NCBI GenBank assembly: GCA_964631865.1 | Contig: CAZWAK010000020.1 | Span: 7,662-71,661, forward strand | Direction: 5' to 3' | DNA: 64,000 bases | DNA from: JAFDVL01 sp964631865 | GTDB lineage: Bacteria > Acidobacteriota > Blastocatellia > RBC074 | Shown: positions 1-8,308 of the stretch, in pieces | How the letters are laid out: every line of letters begins with the position of its first letter | How positions within the stretch are numbered: position 1 is the stretch's first letter | The notes under the pieces: generated by a model | Databases searched by the model: none | What the model was told of the DNA's origin: nothing | Seen by the model: the letters and a program-made list of their open reading frames with translations, nothing else | Program-made: the position numbers and the translations under genes

Positions 1-531
1 GAACTGACACAGGCTGCCTCCAAGGGCGATATGACTGCGTTCGAGACGTTATACGAACGCCACTATCGCCGCGTCTACAGCTTATGCTTACGCATGCTGG
101 CCAACGCGACCGAAGCCGAAGACTTAACGCAGGAAGTTTTTGTGCAGCTTTTCCGCAAGCTCGGCAGCTTTCGCGGCGAATCGCAATTCACGACCTGGCT
201 GCATCGGTTGACAGTCAATCAAGTCCTGATGCACTTCCGCAAAAAAGGCGTGAAGTTGGAAAAGACGACGGAAGAAGGCGACGAGTTGAATGACATCGTC
301 CAAATGGGCACCGAACGACCGAGTTCGATGCCGGTCGTGGATCGCATTGCGCTGGACGATGCCATCGCGCAATTGCCGCCGGGCTATCGGTCGGTCTTTG
401 TGCTGCACGATGTCGAAGGCTACGAACACGAAGAAATTGGAAAGTTACTGGGAGTAAGCGTGGGCACGTCCAAATCGCAACTCCACAAAGCTCGGATGAA
501 ATTACGTGGCTTGTTAACGAAAAAACTATAA
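1..531 (+). CDS. ECF sigma-70 factor, 5' end outside window
   Basis: This is an alternative RNA polymerase sigma factor of the ECF type. Region 2 (FETLYERHYRRVYSLCLRML through the DLTQEVFVQLF and FTTWLHRL segments) would bind core polymerase and the -10 element. Region 4 (LPPGYRSVFVLHDVEGYEHEE followed by a helix-turn-helix ending SKSQLHKARMKL) would bind the -35 element. The first ATG is at 31, but the frame stays open to base 1 and the ten residues before it (ELTQAASKGD) are typical of ECF N-termini, so the real start lies upstream of the window. The anti-sigma gene follows 68 bp downstream, the usual paired arrangement. The regulon is not visible. Confidence 0.93.
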   Translation, partial: ELTQAASKGDMTAFETLYERHYRRVYSLCLRMLANATEAEDLTQEVFVQLFRKLGSFRGESQFTTWLHRLTVNQVLMHFRKKGVKLEKTTEEGDELNDIVQMGTERPSSMPVVDRIALDDAIAQLPPGYRSVFVLHDVEGYEHEEIGKLLGVSVGTSKSQLHKARMKLRGLLTKKL

Positions 532-599
532 CGTCCTTTGCAATGTACGAAGGACCGTAGAGTACGAACTCAGCAAAACTATGAGAGAGGAAAATCAGT

Positions 600-1268
600 A
601 TGGAATGTCGTGTTGTTATCAGTTCTCTGTCTGATTACCTTGATGGTTCACTGGCCAACCAAGAGATTCAGTCCATCGAAACCCACCTAAGCCATTGCGC
701 CCCTTGCGACACCGTCAAAGCCGATTTATCGCAGATTTGTCTGGCCGCGAAGGAATTGCCGTTGCGCACGCCGCCGCGCGCGTTGTGGGCACGGATTCAA
801 AACGAAATCGAGTTGGAGGCGGCAGGGCCGGGAAAGCAGACCGAAAAAAAAGCCCGCAAGGCGAGTTGGTGGAAAAGCCTGAGCGAGCGCCGCTTTACCT
901 TCACATTACCCCAACTGGCCGGAGCCAGCGCGTTGGCGTTTTCGTTGATGGTCTTCGGGATGTATCACGCCCTGCACCGCGACCCGACCGTGGCGACGGA
1001 AGCCGCCGCCAGTGCGCTGTCGCCGCTGGAGACCGAGATGCAGTCGAAGATTCAACAAAAGGCGAACTTCCTCAACACTCGTCGCCAGGCGTGGAATCCA
1101 GAGATTAGAACGGTGTATGATACCCATCTGCAACGCATTGACAGTTCGCTCAATCGCGTGCGGCAAACGCTGGTCACGATGCGCGATCAGGATCAGCAAA
1201 AAATGTTGATGGATTTGTACAACGAGAAACTCCAACTCATGGAAGATTTCGAGAAAATTGAGAAGTGA
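600..1268 (+). CDS. Anti-sigma factor with zinc-finger motif, membrane-anchored
   Basis: This 222-residue protein probably holds the preceding ECF sigma factor inactive at the membrane. The N-terminus carries an anti-sigma zinc-finger pattern H29-x3-C33-x2-C36. One hydrophobic helix lies at about residues 102-122 (LAGASALAFSLMVFGMYHAL). The rest, about 100 residues, is predicted outside the cytoplasm, is helical and charged, and could be a sensor or coiled-coil region. A purine-rich ribosome site (GAGAGGAAAA) sits 5-10 bp before the ATG. The gene lies directly behind the sigma gene and 3 bp before the next gene, so the three are probably one operon. The inducing signal is unknown. Confidence 0.85.
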   Translation: MECRVVISSLSDYLDGSLANQEIQSIETHLSHCAPCDTVKADLSQICLAAKELPLRTPPRALWARIQNEIELEAAGPGKQTEKKARKASWWKSLSERRFTFTLPQLAGASALAFSLMVFGMYHALHRDPTVATEAAASALSPLETEMQSKIQQKANFLNTRRQAWNPEIRTVYDTHLQRIDSSLNRVRQTLVTMRDQDQQKMLMDLYNEKLQLMEDFEKIEK

Positions 1269-1271
1269 ATT

Positions 1272-1979
1272 ATGCCGGGAAAAAACCTGTTGTTTAGTTT
1301 GGTGTTGTCGGCTGGCTTGAGCGCGGTCGCCCCTGCTCAGGATTTCAGCAAATCGTTCAAGGTCTTGCCCGATTCCGGGTCGCTGGAAATCAAAACCAAA
1401 ATGGGGTCGGTGACGGTCGTTCCAGCCGAAGGCAATACGATTCAAGTATTGGCCAGACGCGCGGGGAACAGCGTGACGGCGTCGCAACCTTCGCCGCAAG
1501 GCAAGGTTCATGTCGAAGTCACCAGTGACGCACCCGTTGACCTCATCGTCAATGTTCCATCCAGCACGTCTTTGGATGTGTTTTGTGTGAAATGTTCGGG
1601 CGGCGTGATCGTGCGCGGCTTGCGCGGAGCCATCAAGGTCAATAACACAGATGGTGACATTCAATTGACCGGGCTTCGCAGCTCGCAGGTCGAAGCCCGT
1701 AGCATGAGCGGGAACGTCAGCTACAGCGGTGAAGTGCTTCCCAGCGGCAGCTATTATCTGAAATCCTTTTCAGGTCGCGTGGACGCTGCCTTGCCAGCGG
1801 GAGCCAAATTCAAACTGGATGCGACGTCTGGGCGTGGCGGCATTGAACTCGCGCCGGGCGAGTTTCAGTTAACCGTGCATAAGCAAACATCCCACTTAGT
1901 CCAGGGATTGGTAGAGTCAGCCACTGCGACCGTAACCTTATGGACGCAGGATGGCAGCATTCGAGTGCGTAAGAAATAA
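1272..1979 (+). CDS. Exported DUF4097-like beta-strand repeat protein
   Basis: This 235-residue protein has a signal peptide (about residues 1-22, MPGKNLLFSLVLSAGLSAVAPAQ). It is followed by a serine/glycine-rich body with many short beta-strand units (SLEIKTKMGSVTVV, GAIKVNNTDGDIQLTG, VEARSMSGNVSYSG, YLKSFSGRVDA). This pattern matches DUF4097-type 'putative adhesin' proteins that often accompany ECF sigma/anti-sigma pairs. It starts 3 bp after the anti-sigma stop, so it is translationally linked to it and may be a target or part of the stress response. The biochemical function is unknown. The family assignment is by pattern only. Confidence 0.7.
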   Translation: MPGKNLLFSLVLSAGLSAVAPAQDFSKSFKVLPDSGSLEIKTKMGSVTVVPAEGNTIQVLARRAGNSVTASQPSPQGKVHVEVTSDAPVDLIVNVPSSTSLDVFCVKCSGGVIVRGLRGAIKVNNTDGDIQLTGLRSSQVEARSMSGNVSYSGEVLPSGSYYLKSFSGRVDAALPAGAKFKLDATSGRGGIELAPGEFQLTVHKQTSHLVQGLVESATATVTLWTQDGSIRVRKK

Positions 1980-1982
1980 CAA

Positions 1983-2021
1983 AGCGTGTACGGCGGAACA
2001 TCTTGCCCTGCCGTACACGCT
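1983..2021. terminator. Bidirectional hairpin terminator between convergent genes
   Basis: A perfect 12-bp stem (AGCGTGTACGGC at 1983-1994 and GCCGTACACGCT at 2010-2021) with a 15-nt loop lies between two converging genes. A short T-containing run follows on the + strand. It fits a shared terminator. Confidence 0.75.
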
Positions 2022-2045
2022 CTTTCGCTACTCTCTCTTTCGCCA

Positions 2046-4484
2046 TTATCCGCCCATCTGCGCCGCGACTTCCTGCATTCTTGCCTTGACGCCGCGGTAC
2101 TGCACATCAATCGCATAAATTTCCGCGAACGTTTCGTAGGCGTCTTTGAATTCGCCCATCGCGGCGTACGCTTCGGCCAAATCGTACCGCAAGGCTTGAT
2201 AGGCCCCCTCATCGCGCAGCGGAGCCTCCAGGGCTTTTTTGAGCCACACGACCGCCAGACGCGGCAGTCCTTTTTGTGCAAAGCAAAACGCAAGCATGTT
2301 GCAGCACGAAACATAATGCGTATGGGCTGGATCGCTCATAATCGCCTTGAACGCCTGTTGGAACTCTTCAATGGCCTCATCGAACATATCCATTTCCTTG
2401 TAGGCCAGCCCCAAATTGTAATGCGTGTCGAAGTCTTCCTGCGGGTTGTGCTGTTCGGTTTCTGCTTTGAATTCATCCAGGAAATCCAGCAACTCACCCA
2501 TCTCGTCGCCGGCAAACAAATCGAATGAATTACCGGCAGGAGAGGCCGATGGCGCGGGCGTGGATGGCGCTTCCGACCACGCGACGGCGGGCGTCTCGGA
2601 CAATGAGTTTGTCGAGATGTTCGGCGTAGAATGGCGCGGTTGCGTCACGAGAATTGTCGCCTCTTCGGCGTCTTGGGCAGGCGGCGAAGCAAGGTAGCCG
2701 GTGGCAACGTCTTGCAAACCGAACGAACTCACGGCGGGCACTTCGGGAACGATTTGTACTTCCGTTGCCACGACCGCCTGGGAGTCCAGAGAAATCGCTT
2801 CGACGACGTCAATTTGTTGGTCGGGCGCAAGAACGGTTTGCGCGTTTTGGGCCTCCGCTTGTTGCAGTTGGGCCAATTTGGCTTTGACTTCAGGAGCCTG
2901 TGGATATTGTGCCGCAATGGATTCGAGCGTGTAGCGCGCCACATCCAGCATCCCTTGATACAGATAAAAATCTACGCTCTCCAACTCATCCCGCAAATTC
3001 GCTGTAGACGAACCGGCCACTGCGACGTCCACGGCCTCCGGCACGACGCTGAAAGAAGGAACTTCCGTTTGCACTTCCATCGCCTGGTCAGACGAGTGTG
3101 CATCCCAGGCACCTTGCGGCTCAGTACGCGACTCAGCCCCCTGAGTGGCCTCTTCCGCTAGAACGGAATAGCGAGAGACGTCGGCGGTCGCTTCGGGCTG
3201 CAACTCCTGGAAGGTTGAAGGCTCGTCTTCCGACTGATCCCAAAAATCCATGCCAGCGTTCGACGCGCTGGGACGTTCATACCCTGCCCCATACGATTCG
3301 GAGGGCGGCTCTGCCTCTTCTCCCACCAATTGGCGCAACCGCCGTCGGTGTTGAATTTCATCCGGCTCCAATTCGAGCAGCCGTTTGAGGGCGCTGACGG
3401 CGGCGGGTTCGCTGCCCGTTTGTAGAGCGGCGTCTGTAAGCAAGTTGAGCGTCTCGACCAGCAAATGATCGTCGTGCGTGTGTTCATACACTGCCGCGAG
3501 CCGTGTCAGCGCGCCCAGATGTTGCGATTCGACGGCCAGGACATCGCGGAGCAATTGGGCGGCTTTTTCTTCTTCCCGATATTCGTACAGAATTTCCACG
3601 ACCCGATCAAAGACGCGCAACGCGCCCATCGCATCGTGTCGCTGCACATAGGAATGACTGAGGTCTAACGCATACTGATAGCGTGAGCGCGCGGTGTGGA
3701 GCATTTTCTCAATCGTTGTCTCTGCCGCTTCCAGTTTCTGTGCCGACTGATAAATGCGCGCCAACAGCGTCAGCAACTCGGCGTCGTTTGGTCGTTCCTG
3801 CAGCAGCCCTTCGATCAACTCGACAGCGCTTCCGGTCTCTTCTCGTTCGAGGTACAAATTCACTGCCGAAGCCAGCGCCGCCTGTCCACGTGGCTGCGCT
3901 TTGATGGCGCGCAGATACGTTTGCAGCGCCTCCTGCTCTTTGTTTTGCCGCCGCATCTCGCCCGCCGCCAGCAGGAAGGTGTCGTACGCCTTGTCGTTTT
4001 GATTTTCGCGCAGGAACGCTTCGGCCAGCTTGATTTGCACAGCCGTGTTTTCAGGATCGAGGTCGGCAATTTTCTGATAAATCTCCAGCGCCTGTTGGCT
4101 CTGGCCTTCGCGGATGTAATGCTCTGCCACACTCAAGTATTGATGCCGTGCGTCTACGATCAATTTCTGCTGCGCATATAACCCCGCCAGCTTCAGCGAC
4201 ACGTTAATGTTGCCGCTGTCGAGTTTGCTGACCTTTTTCAGCATGGCGATGGCCTTGAGGTAAAAACCGCTGACCCGATAATGCTCGGCGATGTGCATGA
4301 AGCTGGCAATGGCTTCGCTCGTTTGCCCGACTTTCACGTACAAATCACCGAGTGTGTTGAGGGTGGTCACGTCGGAAGGATCGGCCTGCGCGATTTGGCG
4401 ATATTCTTCAATCGCCGATTGATATTTCCCTTGCTGAACGTATTTGGAGGCTGTCTTGAGTGCTTTGGCTTTATTGAATGACAT
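2046..4484 (-). CDS. Large tetratricopeptide repeat protein
   Basis: This 812-residue cytoplasmic protein is built from TPR units, starting with the SAIEEYRQIAQADPSDV and YLKAIAMLKKVSKLDSGNI segments and continuing through about residue 390. A low-complexity acidic linker (about 400-640) follows, and then further TPR-like helices near the C-terminus (NLGLAYKEMDMFDEAIEEF). The start MSFNKAKAL at 4484 is preferred over an in-frame upstream codon at 4571, because the extra 29 residues are unrelated to TPR sequence and the TPR fold begins right after MSFNKAKAL. It is probably a scaffold for protein-protein contacts. The partner is unknown and no catalytic motif is visible. Confidence 0.85.
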   Translation of the reverse strand: MSFNKAKALKTASKYVQQGKYQSAIEEYRQIAQADPSDVTTLNTLGDLYVKVGQTSEAIASFMHIAEHYRVSGFYLKAIAMLKKVSKLDSGNINVSLKLAGLYAQQKLIVDARHQYLSVAEHYIREGQSQQALEIYQKIADLDPENTAVQIKLAEAFLRENQNDKAYDTFLLAAGEMRRQNKEQEALQTYLRAIKAQPRGQAALASAVNLYLEREETGSAVELIEGLLQERPNDAELLTLLARIYQSAQKLEAAETTIEKMLHTARSRYQYALDLSHSYVQRHDAMGALRVFDRVVEILYEYREEEKAAQLLRDVLAVESQHLGALTRLAAVYEHTHDDHLLVETLNLLTDAALQTGSEPAAVSALKRLLELEPDEIQHRRRLRQLVGEEAEPPSESYGAGYERPSASNAGMDFWDQSEDEPSTFQELQPEATADVSRYSVLAEEATQGAESRTEPQGAWDAHSSDQAMEVQTEVPSFSVVPEAVDVAVAGSSTANLRDELESVDFYLYQGMLDVARYTLESIAAQYPQAPEVKAKLAQLQQAEAQNAQTVLAPDQQIDVVEAISLDSQAVVATEVQIVPEVPAVSSFGLQDVATGYLASPPAQDAEEATILVTQPRHSTPNISTNSLSETPAVAWSEAPSTPAPSASPAGNSFDLFAGDEMGELLDFLDEFKAETEQHNPQEDFDTHYNLGLAYKEMDMFDEAIEEFQQAFKAIMSDPAHTHYVSCCNMLAFCFAQKGLPRLAVVWLKKALEAPLRDEGAYQALRYDLAEAYAAMGEFKDAYETFAEIYAIDVQYRGVKARMQEVAAQMGG

Positions 4485-4679
4485 CGGCTTCGCCTGCTTG
4501 GTTGAGAGGTTTGCTGGTGGGTTGAAATTTCGTAGGAACAAACGCGAGGCGGGACCAACCGCGCGCAACATAGCACTAGGCTCAACGCCTTGTCAATCTG
4601 AAGTTTTGAGCAGACGGTTGCAGAGTTGTGACAAGCCGATGAACAGGTCAAGTTGACTGAAAATCCAGCGCCGCAACGG

Positions 4680-5246
4680 TCATTTGACCGGGAACGACAG
4701 AGCCTTGAAGCCAGCGCCGCGTTTGAATTCCACACTCGTTTTGTGGTTGGCAGCTTTCAGCAGCACTTGATTGACTTGATCCTCGAACAGTTCAAAAAAC
4801 ACGCGCTGGCGGAGTTGCGTGCCCGCCAAGCCTTCCGGCAGTTTGGCTTCGACGTACAACAAGGCTACATCGGCTTTCGGCTCCATCCCAATCCACGTCA
4901 GTTTTTTGACTTGTCCGCGGCTGCCTTTGAGTTCGACGGTTTCGCGCAGATACATCGCGATCAACGCAGGCGCATCTTTGTGATCAAGCTTGACCGCTTT
5001 GCCGCGGCGTTGGCTGAGCGCGGCTTCTAAATCGTTGGCAAAGACGCGCACCGTGATTTCCGCCGTCTTTGCCGCCGCGTTGTATTCAATCTGCGTGAAG
5101 CTGACGTGAAATTTGTGGGCAGCGGCAGGGAAAAAAAGAAGAAGGGGCAGGGAAAAGGGGAGAAGATGAGACAGGAGATGCCGCCAAGCGATCTCCCTAT
5201 CTCCCCGTCTCCCTTTCTCCCCCTCTCCCCTTCTCGCAAACTTCAT
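4680..5246 (-). CDS. Exported DUF6702-like protein
   Basis: This 188-residue protein has a mature part that begins AAHKFHVSFTQIEYNAAAKT and resembles DUF6702 proteins, small exported proteins of unknown role. The start at 5246 is supported by a good ribosome site (AGGAGTGAGG) upstream. The in-frame extension to 5609 is not protein-like. The signal peptide is odd: residues 4-38 or so (RRGEGEKGRRGD ... LLSHLLPFSLPLLLFF) are encoded by a purine/pyrimidine-tract inverted repeat. The export signal therefore seems to have been rebuilt from repeat DNA. The function is unknown. Confidence 0.7.
   Translation of the reverse strand: MKFARRGEGEKGRRGDREIAWRHLLSHLLPFSLPLLLFFPAAAHKFHVSFTQIEYNAAAKTAEITVRVFANDLEAALSQRRGKAVKLDHKDAPALIAMYLRETVELKGSRGQVKKLTWIGMEPKADVALLYVEAKLPEGLAGTQLRQRVFFELFEDQVNQVLLKAANHKTSVEFKRGAGFKALSFPVK
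5131..5236. repeat. Polypurine/polypyrimidine inverted repeat inside a signal-peptide coding region
   Basis: Purine-rich sequence (AAAAGGGGAGAAGATGAGAC at 5153) is mirrored by a pyrimidine-rich stretch (TCTCCCTATCTCCCCGTCTC from about 5192). It lies within the coding sequence of the DUF6702-like gene, unlike most other repeats here, which are intergenic. Confidence 0.7.
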
Positions 5247-5492
5247 TACCAACCTCACTCCTGATTGCCGCCCGTAGGTGGTGGCGTTTTTTTCTCCGGC
5301 TGATTTCCGCTGGGATGCGCCTCTCTTCTTTTGTGCTGTCGCCGCCTTCAATCGCCGGATTATAGAGAAATTTTTTCGGTCGCGCGAGGCGGCGCGGGCT
5401 TGACTTAGGCGTAGGGAAGGAAAGTAAACTGACGCTATCATCTCGCGCGGAAGAGCAACTATCGAAACGGTCTCAGGATGGAGTAAGCCCCG

Positions 5493-5903
5493 ATGCAAAC
5501 ACTGGATTACAGATGTACGGACGCGGCGAAGATCGAAAGCTTTTACGAGGCGATAGATTTTCCGACGGAAGAAGAGTGGTTGGAGGTGCTGGAAATCAGC
5601 TTGCCGCAATCGCCCCGGCTGCCGCCGACCACCTCAGCGGCAGTGAATGCGACGTCGCGCGATTTGGCCCAGCACTGGCAGAATCTGAATGGTCTGACGT
5701 CGCCGCCACTGCGCCCGGAAAAGGACGAGCATTATCTGGCGTCATGGCTCGAAGACCCGGTGTCGCATCGAGCCATGACGGTCGAGCCGGACTTTCTCGC
5801 GGCGCTGGTTACATTTTTGATGGAGCGTCTGACCTTGCGCCTGCACGAAGTTTCGGACGTGCAGTGCCAACTGATGGAGGAGTTGGCAAAGCTCAAACGC
5901 TGA
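5493..5903 (+). CDS. Hypothetical protein, first gene of ferritin-like operon
   Basis: This 136-residue soluble protein is acidic and mostly helical, with no recognisable domain. The N-terminal part (MQTLDYRCTDAAKIESFYEA) and the C-terminal helix (FLMERLTLRLHEVSDVQCQL) show no catalytic motif. It lies 30 bp upstream of a ferritin-like gene on the same strand and probably shares its transcript, so a role in iron or oxidative-stress handling is possible but unproven. The coding call rests on length, operon position and ordinary codon use. I do not recognise the family. Confidence 0.65.
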   Translation: MQTLDYRCTDAAKIESFYEAIDFPTEEEWLEVLEISLPQSPRLPPTTSAAVNATSRDLAQHWQNLNGLTSPPLRPEKDEHYLASWLEDPVSHRAMTVEPDFLAALVTFLMERLTLRLHEVSDVQCQLMEELAKLKR

Positions 5904-5933
5904 CCCGCTTTTTTAATTACGGAGTACACAACG

Positions 5934-6371
5934 ATGGCAAACGAGCAATTACTGGCGGCGCTGAACGAGGTGTTGGCGATGGAATACGGCGCGGTCATTC
6001 AATACGCGCAGCATCATTTTCTGGTGCGCGGACACGACCGGATTTTGTTTGGAAATTTCTTTGCCACCAATAGCCAGGAAGCCCATCTGCACGCGCTCAA
6101 CTTGGGCAACAAGATTGTGGCGCTTGGCGGCGTGCCCACCATCAAGCCTGTGCCCGCGCAGGAAGCGGCGCACTTGCACGACATGCTGCTCCAGGATTTG
6201 GCCATGGAACGCCGCGCGTTGGCCGCGTACACGCAAGCGTGGGAGTTGGCGGCAGAACATCAATCGTTGCGGTTTTGGTTGGAAGACATCATCCGCCTCG
6301 AACAATTGCACGTCGAAGAGTTGGAACGGCTCACCGATGAACAAGCCGCCAAAGCCAACACGACGGCTTGA
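5934..6371 (+). CDS. Ferritin-like (bacterioferritin-type) protein
   Basis: This 145-residue four-helix protein of the ferritin-like fold could store or oxidise iron or act in oxidative-stress defence. Likely di-iron ligands are glutamates and histidines in MEYGAVIQYAQHH (helix 1), SQEAHLHALNLG (helix 2), MERRALAAYTQAW (helix 3) and LEQLHVEEL (helix 4). The length is near that of bacterioferritins (about 155). No methionine in the usual haem-binding place is obvious, so haem content is uncertain. A CGGAG ribosome site precedes the ATG. The gene is the middle member of a three-gene run with short gaps of 30 and 41 bp. Confidence 0.82.
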   Translation: MANEQLLAALNEVLAMEYGAVIQYAQHHFLVRGHDRILFGNFFATNSQEAHLHALNLGNKIVALGGVPTIKPVPAQEAAHLHDMLLQDLAMERRALAAYTQAWELAAEHQSLRFWLEDIIRLEQLHVEELERLTDEQAAKANTTA

Positions 6372-6412
6372 AGTAACCACACCGAACGCCACCGCTGAGT
6401 GCGCAGACCACT

Positions 6413-6940
6413 ATGATTGCCGAGCGTATCAAATTCGACCCGCTTCCCCTGACCCGCGAGCAAACGCTGACGGCGCTGTTTGCCGAAGAGGCGCAGGTGG
6501 AGGAGTTCATCGCGCGTCTCGGCGCATTGGGAATTGCCACCCAGGCGGTCACGGTCATCGGCGTGGCGCTGGGAGAACCGCCGAAACGGCTCAACCTGAC
6601 GGCCAAGCCCCCCAACCTCTCTCGCTACACGAAAAAGGGCGGCATCATAGGCATCCTCGTCGCCTTGTTGCTGGGCGCGATTTTGTACGGCACAAATTTT
6701 TTGCATCTTTCGTTGCTCGAAGCCTTGTTGATTCACACGCTCGCGCTCGTCATTCTCGGCAGTGTGATCGGAGCCGCCATTGGCGCGATTCTGGCTTCCG
6801 TCCAAGCGCAGGACACCGTGACGACCTTGCCGCCACAAAACACCGAAGGCTTTCTGGTCACCAGCAAAATGTCGGTGCTTTTGGTGCCGCAAGGCGAAGC
6901 CCTCGCCCGTGCTGCCGGAGCCAAAAAGGTGATCTCCTGA
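6413..6940 (+). CDS. Hypothetical membrane protein, DUF1269-like
   Basis: This 175-residue protein has an N-terminal soluble domain, a central hydrophobic pair (GGIIGILVALLLGAILYG and LLIHTLALVILGSVIGAA), and a C-terminal soluble tail. The glycine-rich second helix and the overall plan resemble small general-stress membrane proteins of the DUF1269 or 17M type. That match is by general appearance only. It is the third gene of the run containing the ferritin-like gene, which fits a stress-response role. The function is not known. Confidence 0.65.
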   Translation: MIAERIKFDPLPLTREQTLTALFAEEAQVEEFIARLGALGIATQAVTVIGVALGEPPKRLNLTAKPPNLSRYTKKGGIIGILVALLLGAILYGTNFLHLSLLEALLIHTLALVILGSVIGAAIGAILASVQAQDTVTTLPPQNTEGFLVTSKMSVLLVPQGEALARAAGAKKVIS

Positions 6941-7042
6941 CCGCCACAACGCGCCCTCCCTCCATTTGTCAAATGCCCGCGTTTCGAGTACCGTTGTCGC
7001 GGACTGCCCAAATAATTGAAGAGTGTGCGGAATTGAGATGTA

Positions 7043-7136
7043 CATTCTTCCTTCTTCATTCTTTACTCTTCATTCTTTTCGAGAAAAAAAGAAACCCTCT
7101 CGTCAGGAAGGAAGAAGGAAGAAGGAAGAAGAAAAT
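7043..7136. repeat. Polypyrimidine/polypurine inverted repeat
   Basis: A pyrimidine-rich arm (7043-7080, CATTCTTCCTTCTTCATTC) and a purine-rich arm (7105-7136, AGGAAGGAAGAAGGAAGAAG) can pair imperfectly. It lies in the 338-bp gap downstream of the DUF1269-like gene. There is no coding potential. Confidence 0.6.
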
Positions 7137-7183
7137 GCCTGATTTTACAGGCTTTCCATTCCGCCCACTCTGCAAATAATTGA

Positions 7184-7262
7184 TAGCGCAAACGTTCAGT
7201 TTGCGTTGCGGCGCGAACAAATTCCTAAGTGACGCAACAAGGCAAACTGACCGTTTGCGCTA
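7184..7262. repeat. 79-bp palindromic element (small MITE-like repeat)
   Basis: Terminal arms TAGCGCAAACGTTCAGTTTGC (7184-7204) and its near-perfect complement (7242-7262) match at 20 of 21 positions. An inner GTTGCG/CGCAAC pair extends the stem. It ends 16 bp before the start codon of the Tat-exported TIM-barrel gene, so it would form a hairpin in that gene's leader. Confidence 0.7.
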
Positions 7263-7278
7263 CCCCTCTCCCAAACCT

Positions 7279-8196
7279 ATGAACACCTCTCGTCGTGATC
7301 TACTCAAATTTCTCGCCAGCAGTTGTGTGGCCGCGAGCGTGCCGACCTTCAGCGCCGCCGCGAAAACACCGCGTATTCGCTGGGCACAAGGCTATTTGCT
7401 CTGGCGCGGTTTCAAAGGCGCGCAACTCACGTTGCAAGACGCGCTCAACGATCTACAAGCCATCGGAGCCGACGGCATAGAGTTTTCGCCGCAAGGCAGC
7501 GAACTCGAACGCAATAGCCTGACGACGGCAACGTTCAAGCAATTGATGGCCGAGAAAAAGCTGGCGATTGCGGGCAATTACCTGAGCGCACCGTTTTACG
7601 ATCTGGCCAAACGCGAAGAGATTTTGCAGGAGGCAAACAAACGCTTTGCCTTGCTGAAAGAATTCGGCGGCAAGAACATCATCATCGGCCCGCCCGGCGT
7701 GCTCGGCACGGTGGATCGCCCGCAACTCATCAAACAACAAGCGCCGCTGCTCAACGAAATTGGTAAGCGCGCAAAAGATCAGGGGTTGGAAATTGGCATT
7801 CATCCGCATCTGAACACGTTGGTGGAAACGCCTGCGGAAATTGATTTGGCGATGGCAACGACCGATCCGCGTTACGTGCATTTTTCGGCGGACACGGGTC
7901 ACATTCATTTGGCGGGCGGTGATGTCCCAGCGATTTTGCGCAAGTACAAAACGCGGCTGAATTATTTTCACTTCAAAGACGGTGTGCGTCCGTTTGTGCG
8001 CCCGAATTTCCAACCAAACTTGCGCGAATTAGGCCGAGGCGAAGTGAATTTCCCAGCGATTATGAGGCTGCTGAAAGAAATTCGCTTCACCGGTTGGATC
8101 AACATCGAGCAAGACACCACAACGCTCACACCACAGGAATCCAGCCGCATCAGCATGGAATATGTGACCAAAACGCTGAAGCCGATTTATACGTGA
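7279..8196 (+). CDS. Tat-exported sugar phosphate isomerase/epimerase-like TIM barrel
   Basis: This 305-residue protein of the AP-endonuclease-2/xylose-isomerase-like TIM-barrel superfamily probably isomerises or epimerises a sugar or cyclitol. The N-terminus MNTSRRDLLKFLASSCVAAS is a twin-arginine signal. The in-frame extension upstream to 7180 runs through a palindromic repeat and is rejected. Likely metal ligands lie in GADGIEFSPQG, IGIHPHLNT, HFSADTGHIHLAGG, FHFKDG and WINIEQD. It is transcribed alone and the substrate is unknown. Members often accompany Gfo/Idh/MocA oxidoreductases, one of which is encoded far downstream at 47894. Confidence 0.85.
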   Translation: MNTSRRDLLKFLASSCVAASVPTFSAAAKTPRIRWAQGYLLWRGFKGAQLTLQDALNDLQAIGADGIEFSPQGSELERNSLTTATFKQLMAEKKLAIAGNYLSAPFYDLAKREEILQEANKRFALLKEFGGKNIIIGPPGVLGTVDRPQLIKQQAPLLNEIGKRAKDQGLEIGIHPHLNTLVETPAEIDLAMATTDPRYVHFSADTGHIHLAGGDVPAILRKYKTRLNYFHFKDGVRPFVRPNFQPNLRELGRGEVNFPAIMRLLKEIRFTGWINIEQDTTTLTPQESSRISMEYVTKTLKPIYT

Positions 8197-8200
8197 AGAG

Positions 8201-8308
8201 GGTGGCCGGTGATCGGTGGCTGGTGGCCGGTTCTCTCATAGATCAGTGATAGGTGATCGTGAGCCAAAGGTTTACTACCGACCACCGATCACCGGCCACC
8301 GACCACCG
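8201..8308. repeat. GGTGGCCGGTGATCGGTGG inverted repeat between convergent genes
   Basis: The left arm (8201-8231) and right arm (8277-8308) are near-complementary and built from GGTGGCCGGT/GATCGGTGG units. The right arm runs into the 3' end of the sialidase-like gene and contains its TGA stop. It may also act as a terminator. Confidence 0.7.
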
